From: Slackia faecicanis
GTDB lineage: Bacteria; Actinomycetota; Coriobacteriia; Coriobacteriales; Eggerthellaceae
Direction of reading: 5' to 3'
NCBI RefSeq assembly: GCF_003725295.1
Contig: NZ_QICB01000001.1
Span: 248,001 to 312,000 of the forward strand
DNA length: 64,000 nucleotides
This document shows positions 1-8,576 of this stretch, in pieces. The translations under genes and the position numbers were made by a program. Every line of letters starts with the position of its first letter. The stretch's first letter is position 1. The notes below the pieces were generated by a model that had not been told where the DNA came from, made no database searches, and was given only the letters and a program-made list of their open reading frames with translations.

Positions 1-1299
1 GAGGCCGAGAAGCACGACCTGGCCATGGTGGTCGAAGAGGTCCTGCGTCAGCGCTACGAAGGCGTCAAGAACGAAGCCGGCGTCTGGATCACGCCCGCAT
101 TCCCCAAGCTGATCTACGTGCTCGAAGAGGACAACATCACCGAAGACGCTCCGTATTACTACCTCACCAAGCTCGCCGCCAAGTGCACGGCGAAGCGCAT
201 GGTGCCCGATTACATCTCCGAGAAGAAGATGCGCGAGCTCAAGCTTTCCAAGGGCGAAGAGCCCGGCCAGGGCGATTGCTACACCTGCATGGGCTGCCGC
301 AGCTTCCTCACGCCCGACCGTTCCGGCAACGGCTTCGACAACGTGGCCAACGCGGGCAACTACGAGCCCGACAAGCCGAAGTACTACGGCCGCTTCAACC
401 AGGGTGTCGTGACCATCAACCTGGTGGACGTAGCGTGCTCGTCCGGAAAGGACGAAGAGAAGTTCTGGCGGATCTTCGACGAACGCCTCGAGCTGTGCCA
501 CAAGGCCCTGATGTGCCGCCACGACCGCCTGAAAGGCACCTTGTCCGACGCCGCCCCCATCCTGTGGCAGTACGGCGCGCTGGCGCGCCTCGAAAAGGGC
601 GAGCCGATCGACAAGCTGCTCTACGGCGGCTATTCCACCATTTCGCTCGGCTACGCGGGCCTGTACGAGTGCGTCAAGTACATGACGGGCAAAAGCCACA
701 CCGACGCGGCGGCGACTCCGTTCGCCATGGCGGTCATGCAGCACATGAACGACAAGTGCGCCGAATGGAAGGCCGAAAGCGATATCGACTTCTCGCTCTA
801 CGGCACGCCGCTCGAATCCACCACGTACAAGTTCTCGAAAGCGCTGCAGCGCCGCTTCGGCCTGATCGAGGGCATCACCGACAAGGGCTATATCACCAAT
901 AGCTACCATGTCCACGTCAGCGAGGAGATCGACGCCTTCACGAAGCTGAAGTTCGAAAGCGAGTTCCAGCGCCTTTCGCCGGGCGGCGCCATCTCCTACG
1001 TCGAGGTGCCCAACATGCAGGACAACCTGCAGGCCGTCATTCGCGTGCTTCAGTACATCTACGACAACATCATGTACGCGGAGCTCAATACGAAGAGCGA
1101 CTACTGCCAGAAGTGCGGATTCGACGGCGAAATAAAGATCGTCGACGATGACAACAAGCTGGTTTGGGAGTGCCCGCACTGCGGAAATCGCGACCAGGAC
1201 ACGCTCAACGTCGCCCGCCGCACCTGCGGCTACATCGGAACGCAGTTCTGGAACCAGGGCCGCACCGAGGAAATCCGCGACCGCGTCCTGCATCTGTAG
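1..1299 (+). CDS. nrdD: Anaerobic ribonucleoside-triphosphate reductase, C-terminal part (cut by window start)
   Basis: This glycyl-radical enzyme reduces ribonucleoside triphosphates to deoxyribonucleotides without oxygen, in the cytoplasm. The frame is open from base 1, so the start lies outside the window and about 432 residues are visible. Near the C-terminus are a zinc-finger-like pair of motifs (CQKCGFDG and CPHCGNRD) and the radical motif RRTCGYIG, whose glycine codon is at 1228-1230. The NrdG activase follows 190 bp downstream, as expected for an anaerobic class III system. The identification is very secure. Only the missing N-terminus, which usually carries an ATP-cone domain, cannot be assessed. 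Confidence 0.97.
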   Translation, partial: EAEKHDLAMVVEEVLRQRYEGVKNEAGVWITPAFPKLIYVLEEDNITEDAPYYYLTKLAAKCTAKRMVPDYISEKKMRELKLSKGEEPGQGDCYTCMGCRSFLTPDRSGNGFDNVANAGNYEPDKPKYYGRFNQGVVTINLVDVACSSGKDEEKFWRIFDERLELCHKALMCRHDRLKGTLSDAAPILWQYGALARLEKGEPIDKLLYGGYSTISLGYAGLYECVKYMTGKSHTDAAATPFAMAVMQHMNDKCAEWKAESDIDFSLYGTPLESTTYKFSKALQRRFGLIEGITDKGYITNSYHVHVSEEIDAFTKLKFESEFQRLSPGGAISYVEVPNMQDNLQAVIRVLQYIYDNIMYAELNTKSDYCQKCGFDGEIKIVDDDNKLVWECPHCGNRDQDTLNVARRTCGYIGTQFWNQGRTEEIRDRVLHL

Positions 1300-1358
1300 G
1301 CCATAATCCCGGTGCACGGCGGCACCGGCGAAAACCCGCCGACCATACCGAACCAACT

Positions 1359-1391
1359 ATGCAGAAAGCCACGTTCAGTGGCTTTCTGCAT
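1359..1391 (+). other. Perfect 14-bp hairpin between nrdD and nrdG
   Basis: ATGCAGAAAGCCAC (1359-1372) pairs perfectly with GTGGCTTTCTGCAT (1378-1391) across a 5-base loop. No run of T follows, so it is not a classical intrinsic terminator. It sits about 60 bp after the nrdD stop and could stabilise the nrdD 3' end or attenuate transcription into nrdG. Confidence 0.6.
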
Positions 1392-1488
1392 GTGCGTGAC
1401 CGCAGCTGCCTACAAACGAAAAGCTCGGCCTTGCCCGAACATGCATCGGGGTCTTCTGCAGAACCATCTGCCCGAAAGAGGTTGTAAA

Positions 1489-2034
1489 GTGAATTACTCG
1501 ACGATCAAATACTGCGATATCGCCAACGGCGAAGGAGTGCGCACGACCCTGTTCGTCTCCGGCTGCCGCAGGCGCTGCCCGTTCTGCTTCAACGAGGAGG
1601 CGTGGAGCTTCGCCGCCGGCAGGCTTTTCGACGACGAGACGCAAAATGCCATTCTCGCAAGCCTCGAACCCGCCTATATCGACGGCCTTTCCGTGCTCGG
1701 CGGCGAACCCATGGAGCCCGAAAACCAGCGCGGACTCGTTTCGTTTCTCGAAACCGTGAAAGCGCGCTATCCCGAAAAAAGCATCTGGTGCTACACGGGC
1801 GATACCTACGAAGAACTCGTATCGGGACCCAAGCGCACCGAAGATACCGAGCGCCTGCTCGCATCCATCGATGTCCTCGTGGACGGTCCGTTCATCCAGG
1901 AACTCAAAGACATCACGCTGCGCTTTCGCGGCTCGTCCAATCAGCGCATCATCGACATGGCCGCGACGCGGGCGGCGGGCAAGGTGGTCCTGTGGGCCGA
2001 CGACCCCGTGTTCGCCACGCACACGATGGATTAG
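1489..2034 (+). CDS. nrdG: Anaerobic ribonucleotide reductase activating protein (radical SAM)
   Basis: NrdG uses S-adenosylmethionine and a 4Fe-4S cluster to install the glycyl radical on NrdD. The protein is 181 residues, typical of the family. The cluster motif CRRRCPFC (CxxxCxxC) lies about 30 residues in, followed by the glycine-rich LGGEPM segment. I chose the GTG at 1489 because GAAAGAGG sits 7-8 bases upstream and translation from it begins VNYSTIKYCDIANGEG, the family's usual N-terminus. The frame stays open upstream to 1312, but that part has no homology character. It follows nrdD and probably shares its regulation. Confidence 0.95.
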   Translation: MNYSTIKYCDIANGEGVRTTLFVSGCRRRCPFCFNEEAWSFAAGRLFDDETQNAILASLEPAYIDGLSVLGGEPMEPENQRGLVSFLETVKARYPEKSIWCYTGDTYEELVSGPKRTEDTERLLASIDVLVDGPFIQELKDITLRFRGSSNQRIIDMAATRAAGKVVLWADDPVFATHTMD

Positions 2035-2193
2035 CGGAAAATCAGCGCGCCTTTTCAACAGGGCGTTTTCGACCGTGCCGCTCCGGAATCGCACGGCCGC
2101 GCGCGTCGGTACAATCTTCGTCGGCCGTATAAGCGACGCGTGGCGGCGACGTGAAAAACCAAGCGCTTTTTCGCTCGCGTATGCCGCATGGCC

Positions 2194-2199
2194 TATAAT
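2194..2199 (+). promoter_or_regulatory. TATAAT -10-like hexamer upstream of the flippase gene
   Basis: A perfect TATAAT lies 43 bases before the start of the downstream membrane protein gene, in a 207-bp intergenic gap. No convincing -35 hexamer is present at 16-18 bases, so this is only a plausible promoter. Confidence 0.4.
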
Positions 2200-2241
2200 T
2201 CTCGTCATTCACCGAACCGGCTCTAAGGAGGCATCCGCCGC

Positions 2242-4146
2242 ATGACGCGCAAACAGAACTTCATCGTGCGCATCACGAACGAATGGTGGAACCGCCTTTT
2301 GGGGGCGGTGTCCGAAGGGTCGCTGAGCGAGCAGGAAGAGCAGTACGCATCGCATCGCACCCGCCGCGACTTCGTCTGCACGACGCTCGGCGTGGGGGCG
2401 TGGGGCATGGTATTCCCGCTTCTGACGATCGTCGTGACCCAGCTGGTCGGAGCCGAGCAGGCAGGCATGTTCTCGATGGCCTTCATCACGGGCCTCGTGC
2501 TCATGTTCCTCGGCAACTACGGCGTGCGCACGTTTCAGGTATCCGACCTAGACGAACGCTATTCGTTTTCCGACTACCAGGTCAACCGCGTCGTAACCTG
2601 CATCATCATGCTTCTCATAGGAGCGCTCTACTGCTTCGCGCGCGGCTACGACGGCCAGATGTTCACCATCTGCATGGGCGTTTACTTCTACAAGATGGTC
2701 GATGCGCTCGCCGATGTCTACGAAGGCCGCCTGCAACAAGCCGACAAAATGTATCTGGCGGGCCTTTCGCAGGCGATCCGCTCGGTCGCCGTGGTCATCG
2801 TGTTCTCGCTTTTGCTCCTGGTCACGCGCAACCTGGCCATCGCCTCGGTCGCCATGGCCGTCGTGTCGCTCCTGTCGTTTTTCGTGCTCACGTTCCCGCT
2901 GGCCCTGTTCGAAACGCCCAAGTCGCGCCGCTGGAGCCCGATGGCCGTCATCGAGCTGCTCAAGCAGTGCTTCCCGCTGTTCGTCGCGCTGTTCCTGTTC
3001 AATCTGATCGAGAACATGCCGAAGTTCGTCATGGAGGGCATGCTGCCCTATGACAACCAGCTCTATTTCAACGCGCTCTATTTCCCGGCGCAAGGCATCC
3101 TGCTCACCATCAGCATGCTCTACAAGCCGCTGCTCATCCGCCTGGCGGAAGTATGGGCCGACCCCGCGCGCCGCAAGCGCTTCGACCTGGCTATTCTGGC
3201 GATCGTCGCGATCACGGTGGTGCTGACGGGCGGCGTGATGGCCGTCATGGGTTGGATCGGCATTCCCATCATGAGCTTCCTCTACGGCATCGACTTCGAA
3301 CCGTTCCGCGGGCTCGCCTTCGTCATGATCGCCGCAGGCGGCGTGACCGCCGTGATCGACTTCCTGTACCAGGCGATCACCGTGCTGCGACGCCAGAAAG
3401 ACGTCACCAAGCTCTATCTGCTCACGTTCGGCTTCTCCATTTTCGTGCCGCTTCTGCTGATCGGGTTCACGGGCCTTGCGGGCGCCGTGCTTTCGTACCT
3501 GATCGTGATGTGCATCCTGCTTTCGCTTTTGGTGATGGAATACGTCTCCATCAGAATGGACCTGCGCCGCCGCTTCATGGCCATGCGCGCAGAGGGCGAC
3601 GCCGCTTGCGGACGCGGCGCCGGACACCATGCTTCCGCGGATGCCACGGAAGAAATCCGCATCGACCGCATGCCTGACGATGCGCAAGCGGGCGCTTCGA
3701 TGCCGGTCGAAGCGATGGAAACCGTTCGCTTCGACATGGCGCCTGACGCACGGACCTATGATGCCGAATACGACCCGGCCCGCACCGCCGCGATGCCCGG
3801 CCGCCATGGAGGCGAGGGCGCGCCCGCGCATGAGACGACGCGCATCAAAGGGGTCGTGCCCGTGGACGGCAAGCCCGTGGCGAAGCTTTCGGATTCGCGC
3901 CAAGCTGCGGCGCGGTCGATGACCCGTATGCAGCGATCGCGCCGCAGCGGCGCGGCAGGCAAACCGACGAGAAGCCATGCGCACGACACCGAGCGCATGC
4001 AGCGCCAGGAACCGCCTCGTGAGGCGCAAGAACGCGCACGCCTGGAGCGCGAGCGCGATTTCTTGCGCGGCGGCACGCAAGACCTGGGCGACATACGCAC
4101 CCGTCCGCTTCGTTCAGACGACACGAAACGACGCCCGCGCCCTTAA
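2242..4146 (+). CDS. Polysaccharide flippase-like multi-pass membrane protein (MOP superfamily) with long cytoplasmic tail
   Basis: This 634-residue protein has a polytopic membrane region over about residues 40-440, with many hydrophobic segments such as VGAWGMVFPLLTIVVTQLVG and LYLLTFGFSIFVPLLLIGF. The pattern resembles Wzx/MATE-like lipid-linked oligosaccharide flippases. From about residue 445 it continues as a hydrophilic, low-complexity tail of roughly 190 residues, rich in Arg, Ala and Asp and probably disordered, which the family normally lacks. TAAGGAGG lies 10 bases upstream of the ATG. No glycosyltransferase gene is adjacent, so the substrate is unknown. The membrane region call is moderately sure. 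The tail may be a protein-interaction or phosphorylation platform, but that is inference. Confidence 0.7.
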   Translation: MTRKQNFIVRITNEWWNRLLGAVSEGSLSEQEEQYASHRTRRDFVCTTLGVGAWGMVFPLLTIVVTQLVGAEQAGMFSMAFITGLVLMFLGNYGVRTFQVSDLDERYSFSDYQVNRVVTCIIMLLIGALYCFARGYDGQMFTICMGVYFYKMVDALADVYEGRLQQADKMYLAGLSQAIRSVAVVIVFSLLLLVTRNLAIASVAMAVVSLLSFFVLTFPLALFETPKSRRWSPMAVIELLKQCFPLFVALFLFNLIENMPKFVMEGMLPYDNQLYFNALYFPAQGILLTISMLYKPLLIRLAEVWADPARRKRFDLAILAIVAITVVLTGGVMAVMGWIGIPIMSFLYGIDFEPFRGLAFVMIAAGGVTAVIDFLYQAITVLRRQKDVTKLYLLTFGFSIFVPLLLIGFTGLAGAVLSYLIVMCILLSLLVMEYVSIRMDLRRRFMAMRAEGDAACGRGAGHHASADATEEIRIDRMPDDAQAGASMPVEAMETVRFDMAPDARTYDAEYDPARTAAMPGRHGGEGAPAHETTRIKGVVPVDGKPVAKLSDSRQAAARSMTRMQRSRRSGAAGKPTRSHAHDTERMQRQEPPREAQERARLERERDFLRGGTQDLGDIRTRPLRSDDTKRRPRP

Positions 4147-4150
4147 AACG

Positions 4151-4193
4151 AAGAGCCCATCGCAGACTCCTCAGCTGCGATGGGCTCTTTTTT
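4151..4193. terminator. Bidirectional intrinsic terminator
   Basis: A 15-bp perfect stem (AAGAGCCCATCGCAG with its complement at 4175-4189) is followed by a T-run on the plus strand, and by AAAA-flanked sequence giving T residues on the minus strand. It lies between the converging flippase and histidine kinase genes. Confidence 0.9.
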
Positions 4194-4249
4194 ATGGCTG
4201 CGAAAGTGCGTCGACGCCGATGCGGGCTTGGCGAACACGACTTCGTCCG

Positions 4250-5707
4250 CTAAGCCTCGAAACACGGCAAGGTAATCGTAGCCCGAGCGCCGCGCGCGGT
4301 GTTATCGAGGGCCAAGGTTCCGCCGCATGCACGGACGCGCTCCGAAGCGATGGCGAGGCCGAGGCCGTGATGCCCGTCGCGCATGCGGGCGGCATCGTCG
4401 CGATAAAATCGCTCGGAGGCATGGGCGAGCGCCGATTCGGAAAAGCCGGGGCCTTCGTCTTCCACCGAGATTTCAAGACGACCCGCAACGTCGCTCGATG
4501 CATCCGCCGCACGCTCCGATGCGTAGCGGCAGCGCATCGTCACCGGGGATGCGCCGTATTCGAACGCGTTATCCACGAGGTTCGAAACGGCCTGGACGAT
4601 ATCGGCATCTATCCGCACGAAAACATCCGAGGGAACCCCTTCGATTGACGCGTCGAACGACGATCCGCGCGCGGAGGCCAAGGCCTTCGCCTCACGAACG
4701 GCTTCGTCGCACAGCCCTCGCGCGCACGCCACGCGACGGCCCTCGGGATGCGCGCCGCCCGACGAGCGCGTGACATCGATGATGCGTCCGATGAAATCCT
4801 CCATGTCGCACGCCGCATCGCCGATAAAGCGCGCGGAAGCCGCCTGTTCTTCGTCGAGGGACGATTCGAGCAGCAGGTCGGCATTGCCGCGCACGATGGT
4901 CAACGGCGTTTTCAGGTCATGGGCGAGCGACGAAAGGGCGTCGCGCTGAGCCTGCTCGGCCGCCCATTGCGCCTCGAGCGACGTTTTGAGCGACTTCCGC
5001 ATATCGTCGACCGCGTCCAGCACGTCGTTGGCTTCGCGCACGCTGCCGTTGATCACCTCGAAATCGAGTTCGCGATCGCCGATGCGATGGGCCGCGTCGA
5101 CAAGAGGGGAAAGGGCGCGCCGCATCATATGCGACGCACGCATCGCGATGAGCGCGACCATCGCCACGAACAGGCAGGCGCCGACCGCCAATATGAAGCC
5201 TTGCGGATCGGGCAGGCGGTCGCGCAGCGTCTTCGAAGCGAAGTCGGGATTGAAATCGTAAACGAGAACACAGACGGAGCCGTCCTCAAGCATCGCACGC
5301 GCCGCATAGACGGGAGAGGCGAACGGCGACGAATACACCACGGAGTCTATGCCGCCATCCTGCAGGAATTCTTTCGCCAAGCCTTCGGAGCGCGCGTCGA
5401 AATCGCCGTCGACAAGACGCCCGGATTCGTCGAAAACGCCCCAGCGGTAACATGAGGGGATATCGTCGGCCGATGCCGTACCGCGCTCTTCGATGGCGCC
5501 GACCATCGCATCGCGATTGATGCTCGCGTAATTGCCGGGGTACAGCGCGCCCGAATCGACGGCGACGATAATGAGCGACACCACGGCGCCTGCCAAGAAC
5601 AGCGCCCCGAACAGGACATAAGCGAAATATCGAACGATGAACAAAGAGAACGGCATGCCGCGACGGCGCTCGGCTCCGCGCTTGCCGAATGTTTTCAAGC
5701 GGTCCAT
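4250..5707 (-). CDS. Sensor histidine kinase of the lantibiotic-immunity-type two-component system
   Basis: This 485-residue membrane kinase has two membrane segments (about residues 20-47 and 190-212) flanking an extracytoplasmic sensor domain, then a linker. The HisKA H-box is SSLAHDLKTPL, with the phospho-accepting His. The ATPase domain shows the N-box SNLVDNAFEYG, G1 DEGPGF and G2 GLGLAIASERV. The ATG at 5707 overlaps the end of the response regulator by 13 bases, so the two are translationally coupled. The open frame extends upstream to 5905 only inside the regulator gene. Position downstream of LanFEG-type transporter genes suggests it senses a cell-wall-targeting peptide, which is inference. 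Confidence 0.9.
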   Translation of the reverse strand: MDRLKTFGKRGAERRRGMPFSLFIVRYFAYVLFGALFLAGAVVSLIIVAVDSGALYPGNYASINRDAMVGAIEERGTASADDIPSCYRWGVFDESGRLVDGDFDARSEGLAKEFLQDGGIDSVVYSSPFASPVYAARAMLEDGSVCVLVYDFNPDFASKTLRDRLPDPQGFILAVGACLFVAMVALIAMRASHMMRRALSPLVDAAHRIGDRELDFEVINGSVREANDVLDAVDDMRKSLKTSLEAQWAAEQAQRDALSSLAHDLKTPLTIVRGNADLLLESSLDEEQAASARFIGDAACDMEDFIGRIIDVTRSSGGAHPEGRRVACARGLCDEAVREAKALASARGSSFDASIEGVPSDVFVRIDADIVQAVSNLVDNAFEYGASPVTMRCRYASERAADASSDVAGRLEISVEDEGPGFSESALAHASERFYRDDAARMRDGHHGLGLAIASERVRACGGTLALDNTARGARATITLPCFEA

Positions 5708-6357
5708 TTGTATCCAATCCCCCAAACAGTTTCGATCGGAGCGACGCCCGCCGATTTCAGCTTTGTGCGGGCGTTGCCCACATGTACGGCCACGGTGGAA
5801 ACGTCGCTTTGCGCATCCCACCCCGCCACGGCCTCGAGGATCTGCGCCTTCGAAAACACCTGGCCGGGATGCTTCGCCAGATGCTCGCATATCGCGTATT
5901 CCCACTTCGTCAGCTTGATAGGCGCGTCATGCACGTACAGCTGCTTTGCGGCCAGGTCGATCCTTATGCCGTCGAAGGTCAACGCAGCATGGCGTTCGCG
6001 TTTCTCGCGCCTCAGGTGAGCGGCCACCTTCGCACGCAGTTCGGCCGCCCCGAACGGCTTGCGCATGTAATCGTCGGCACCCACGGACAGACCGGTCACC
6101 GCATCGTTTTCCTCGCTTTTCGCGGTCAAAAACACGATGGGGCAATCGATGCGCTCGCGCGCGGAGGCCACGAATTCGAAGCCGTCGATGCCCGGCATCA
6201 TCACATCGCACAAGATAAGGTCGAAGCGAGAGAAGTCGAGCGCGAGCGCCTTTTCGGCGTTTTCCACGGCGACCACCTCGTGTCCGTCTTTCTTCAAAAT
6301 GGCGACGAGCAGGGAAAGGACGGCGGGCTCGTCGTCGATTGCAAGAATCTTTGCCAT
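5695..6357 (-). CDS. OmpR-family response regulator
   Basis: This 220-residue transcription regulator has an N-terminal receiver domain with acidic pocket IDDE, phospho-acceptor Asp51 in LILCDVMMPG, and the conserved Lys in MRKPFG. The C-terminal winged-helix DNA-binding domain ends with VWGIGYKW, typical of the OmpR/PhoB group. The ATG at 6357 has GAAAGGAG upstream. It is coupled to the histidine kinase and lies in the same minus-strand run as the ABC exporter genes, so it most likely controls them. No operator could be recognised by eye. Confidence 0.93.
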   Translation of the reverse strand: MAKILAIDDEPAVLSLLVAILKKDGHEVVAVENAEKALALDFSRFDLILCDVMMPGIDGFEFVASARERIDCPIVFLTAKSEENDAVTGLSVGADDYMRKPFGAAELRAKVAAHLRREKRERHAALTFDGIRIDLAAKQLYVHDAPIKLTKWEYAICEHLAKHPGQVFSKAQILEAVAGWDAQSDVSTVAVHVGNARTKLKSAGVAPIETVWGIGYKWTA

Positions 6358-6465
6358 ATCCGATTCGCTCCTTTCGATAGCGCGGCGCGCGGCGCATCGC
6401 GCGCGCCGCTCGATATTGCGCAAGACGCCGGATGCGGCGGCAACGACGCATCGCATTGCGAAGGC

Positions 6466-6882
6466 CTATGCGCCCCCGGCAGAATCCGACACGGGGAGGC
6501 ACTCGAGCGATTCAGCATATTCCCAGGTCTGAATGCTCGACCCCTTCGCGACCATTGCAAGGAAGGGTTCGGTTTCATCGAGCATTGTACCGAACGAAAC
6601 CAGCACGACGCGTCGTTCGTTCCCTTCGGCATCATGCGCCTGGACCTCGTAGACGTAGTTCTCATACGCGCCCGTCGCATCATCGTAGACCTGGAAGTAG
6701 CTTTGCGCATCGGGCGTTTCGGCATATAGAACCGCCGGGGCGCTCCAGGGCGCGATGCGGTCGACGACGCTTTTCACGAGCCAGGCATCGCGGCTTTGCA
6801 CGATCCAGGCCGACCCCGCGACGCAGACGGCGACGATCGCGGCCGCCACGGCGATCGCGGCGGCCGTTTTTCCTCTTATCAT
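6466..6882 (-). CDS. YxeA-family exported or membrane-anchored protein
   Basis: This 138-residue protein has an N-terminal membrane segment (AAAIAVAAAIVAVCVAGSAW), which could be an anchor or an uncleaved signal. A small extracytoplasmic domain with YVYEVQAHDAEGNERRVVLV matches the YxeA/DUF1093 pattern. YxeA proteins commonly accompany lantibiotic-immunity and bacitracin-type ABC transporters and their two-component systems, exactly the context here. The molecular role of the family is not established. The family assignment rests on the fold pattern and neighbours. Confidence 0.7.
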   Translation of the reverse strand: MIRGKTAAAIAVAAAIVAVCVAGSAWIVQSRDAWLVKSVVDRIAPWSAPAVLYAETPDAQSYFQVYDDATGAYENYVYEVQAHDAEGNERRVVLVSFGTMLDETEPFLAMVAKGSSIQTWEYAESLECLPVSDSAGGA

Positions 6883-6894
6883 GGTTTTCGCCTC

Positions 6895-7752
6895 CTATTC
6901 TTTCGTCCGGCGCGCATCTTCGAAACGAGACACGTACGCCGCCCATACCGCGGCGATAAGCACCGTGCCGGCCACGCACAGCGTAATGCTCGCCTGCGCG
7001 TTCGATACAAGCGCCTCGAGCATTCCGGCCGCACCGGGAGCGCAGCCGGCGGCGGCCAAGGGAGCTTCGACGCTCAACGACGCGAGACGCGCCGGCCAGG
7101 TAAAGGGCACCGCCATAAGGGCGAGCGGCGCCACCGATGCGCTCATCGTGCCTGTGACCAGGCCGTTTCCAAGGCCGCCAAGCGATGCGAGAGCCGTCAT
7201 GAATCCAAGCGCCCCGAGCGCGATGGCGGCATTGCGGCCCCATCGCAGCGCCACGACGATCGCAATGGCGTACAGCGCCGCCGAAGCGCCCGTCAACGCG
7301 ACGAACGACAGCGCCACAATTCCTGCCGAAGGAACGGGCTTGCCCGCAAGCGCCACGGCGCCGACGAACAGCAGGATCGCGCACAAACAGGCGAGCGAGC
7401 CCATTGCAAGCAAAACGACCCCCTTCGCACAAAACGCCTTGCAACGCGACGGGTGGCCCGAAAGGTTCGCGTAATCGCCGGCATCGCGCTCGGCCTCAAG
7501 CGATAACCCGCATGAAATACCTGCAAGCAGCGACGCGCCGGCGCCGAGAAGCTGCACGAACGCATCGTAGGCGAGCAGCGAATCCCACGGAGTCGCCGCG
7601 AAATACAAGCCTGCCGCAAGCCCGACAGCCGCAGCGATCGCCGCATGCAACACCACGAGAGGGGAGCGGCGGACGCGAAGCAACTCGGAGCGCGCCATCG
7701 CCATGAAGGCGGTGCGGCGCGCGCCTTCGAAACCGTTGGCCCGATCCATCAT
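6895..7752 (-). CDS. Lantibiotic-immunity ABC transporter permease (LanG/MutG type)
   Basis: This 285-residue integral membrane protein has about six hydrophobic segments, including LVVLHAAIAAAVGLAAGLYF and AALYAIAIVVALRWG. It is the second of two permeases encoded back to back. Its ATG at 7752 overlaps the upstream permease stop in a TGATG junction, and AGGAGG lies 7 bases upstream. In LanFEG systems the E and G permeases form the channel that expels lantibiotics from the membrane. Assignment as G rather than E rests on gene order. Confidence 0.8.
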   Translation of the reverse strand: MMDRANGFEGARRTAFMAMARSELLRVRRSPLVVLHAAIAAAVGLAAGLYFAATPWDSLLAYDAFVQLLGAGASLLAGISCGLSLEAERDAGDYANLSGHPSRCKAFCAKGVVLLAMGSLACLCAILLFVGAVALAGKPVPSAGIVALSFVALTGASAALYAIAIVVALRWGRNAAIALGALGFMTALASLGGLGNGLVTGTMSASVAPLALMAVPFTWPARLASLSVEAPLAAAGCAPGAAGMLEALVSNAQASITLCVAGTVLIAAVWAAYVSRFEDARRTKE

Positions 7753-8576
7753 CAACGCACCTCCTGTCGAGCAAACCACGCCGCGCCTGCGGCGACGAGC
7801 AACACGCCGAACACTGCCGAAACGGCCAACGCGACGAACCAAACCGCATCGATGACGCCGTATATCTCGCCCGGCATAAGCGGCACACCCGATGGCGCCA
7901 CGCCGGCGAACGGAGAGCACAGGCGCATGGCGGCGGCCGGCGGCAAAAGCCACCATAAGCCGCTTCCGTACAACGCGATGCCTACGCCAAGCTGCACTAG
8001 AAGCGGCGCGGCTATTCCCGCCAGCATGCCGAATCGCGCCGTCAGGAAAAGACCCGCAGGAACCATCCAGAGCGACGACACGCTCAAAAGAACGACCATA
8101 CACGCGCTTGCGAGAAGCCCGGCTGCATCACCCCCGAGCGCATCGATTGCGACCGATACCGTCGCCACGACAAGATTGGCCGCCGCGACCAGCATGAACG
8201 CATACGCTGATTTCGCGCCCCAGACGCTGCAAAGGCTTACAGGCGAGCTCATGACGCCATGGAATTTCTGGCGCGCATCGATGCCCGCCACACTCGCCGT
8301 AATAAGCGCCACAGCCACCGGCAACAGCAACGTATACCACCAGCACCAGCCATACGTGTTGAATCCCACACCGCCAGGACCGTGTCCTTGAGTGACAAGC
8401 CCCGAGCTCATCAGGCCCAAAACACAGAGAGGAAGCGGGGCGATAAGTGCTACCTTGCGCGCGCCCGCACGCTTGCCTTTCGCCACCTCGGCCGCAAGCG
8501 CCGCCTTGAAGCCGCGCAAGGGCCGCTCCTGAAGCTGGGAGGCCTCGGCATGAACGCATCGCCCGTCGAACGTCAT
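7752..8576 (-). CDS. Lantibiotic-immunity ABC transporter permease (LanE/MutE/EpiE type)
   Basis: This 274-residue protein has six predicted membrane segments, for example YTLLLPVAVALITASVAG and GLFLTARFGMLAGIAAPLLV. The N-terminal stretch ALAAEVAKGKRAGARKVALI just before the first segment is typical of MutE/EpiE-type immunity permeases. The start at 8576 gives the classic ATGA overlap with the ATPase gene, so the earlier in-frame ATG at 8627 is rejected. It should pair with the next permease and the ATPase to form an exporter that protects against a pore-forming or lipid-II-binding peptide. Confidence 0.82.
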   Translation of the reverse strand: MTFDGRCVHAEASQLQERPLRGFKAALAAEVAKGKRAGARKVALIAPLPLCVLGLMSSGLVTQGHGPGGVGFNTYGWCWWYTLLLPVAVALITASVAGIDARQKFHGVMSSPVSLCSVWGAKSAYAFMLVAAANLVVATVSVAIDALGGDAAGLLASACMVVLLSVSSLWMVPAGLFLTARFGMLAGIAAPLLVQLGVGIALYGSGLWWLLPPAAAMRLCSPFAGVAPSGVPLMPGEIYGVIDAVWFVALAVSAVFGVLLVAAGAAWFARQEVR

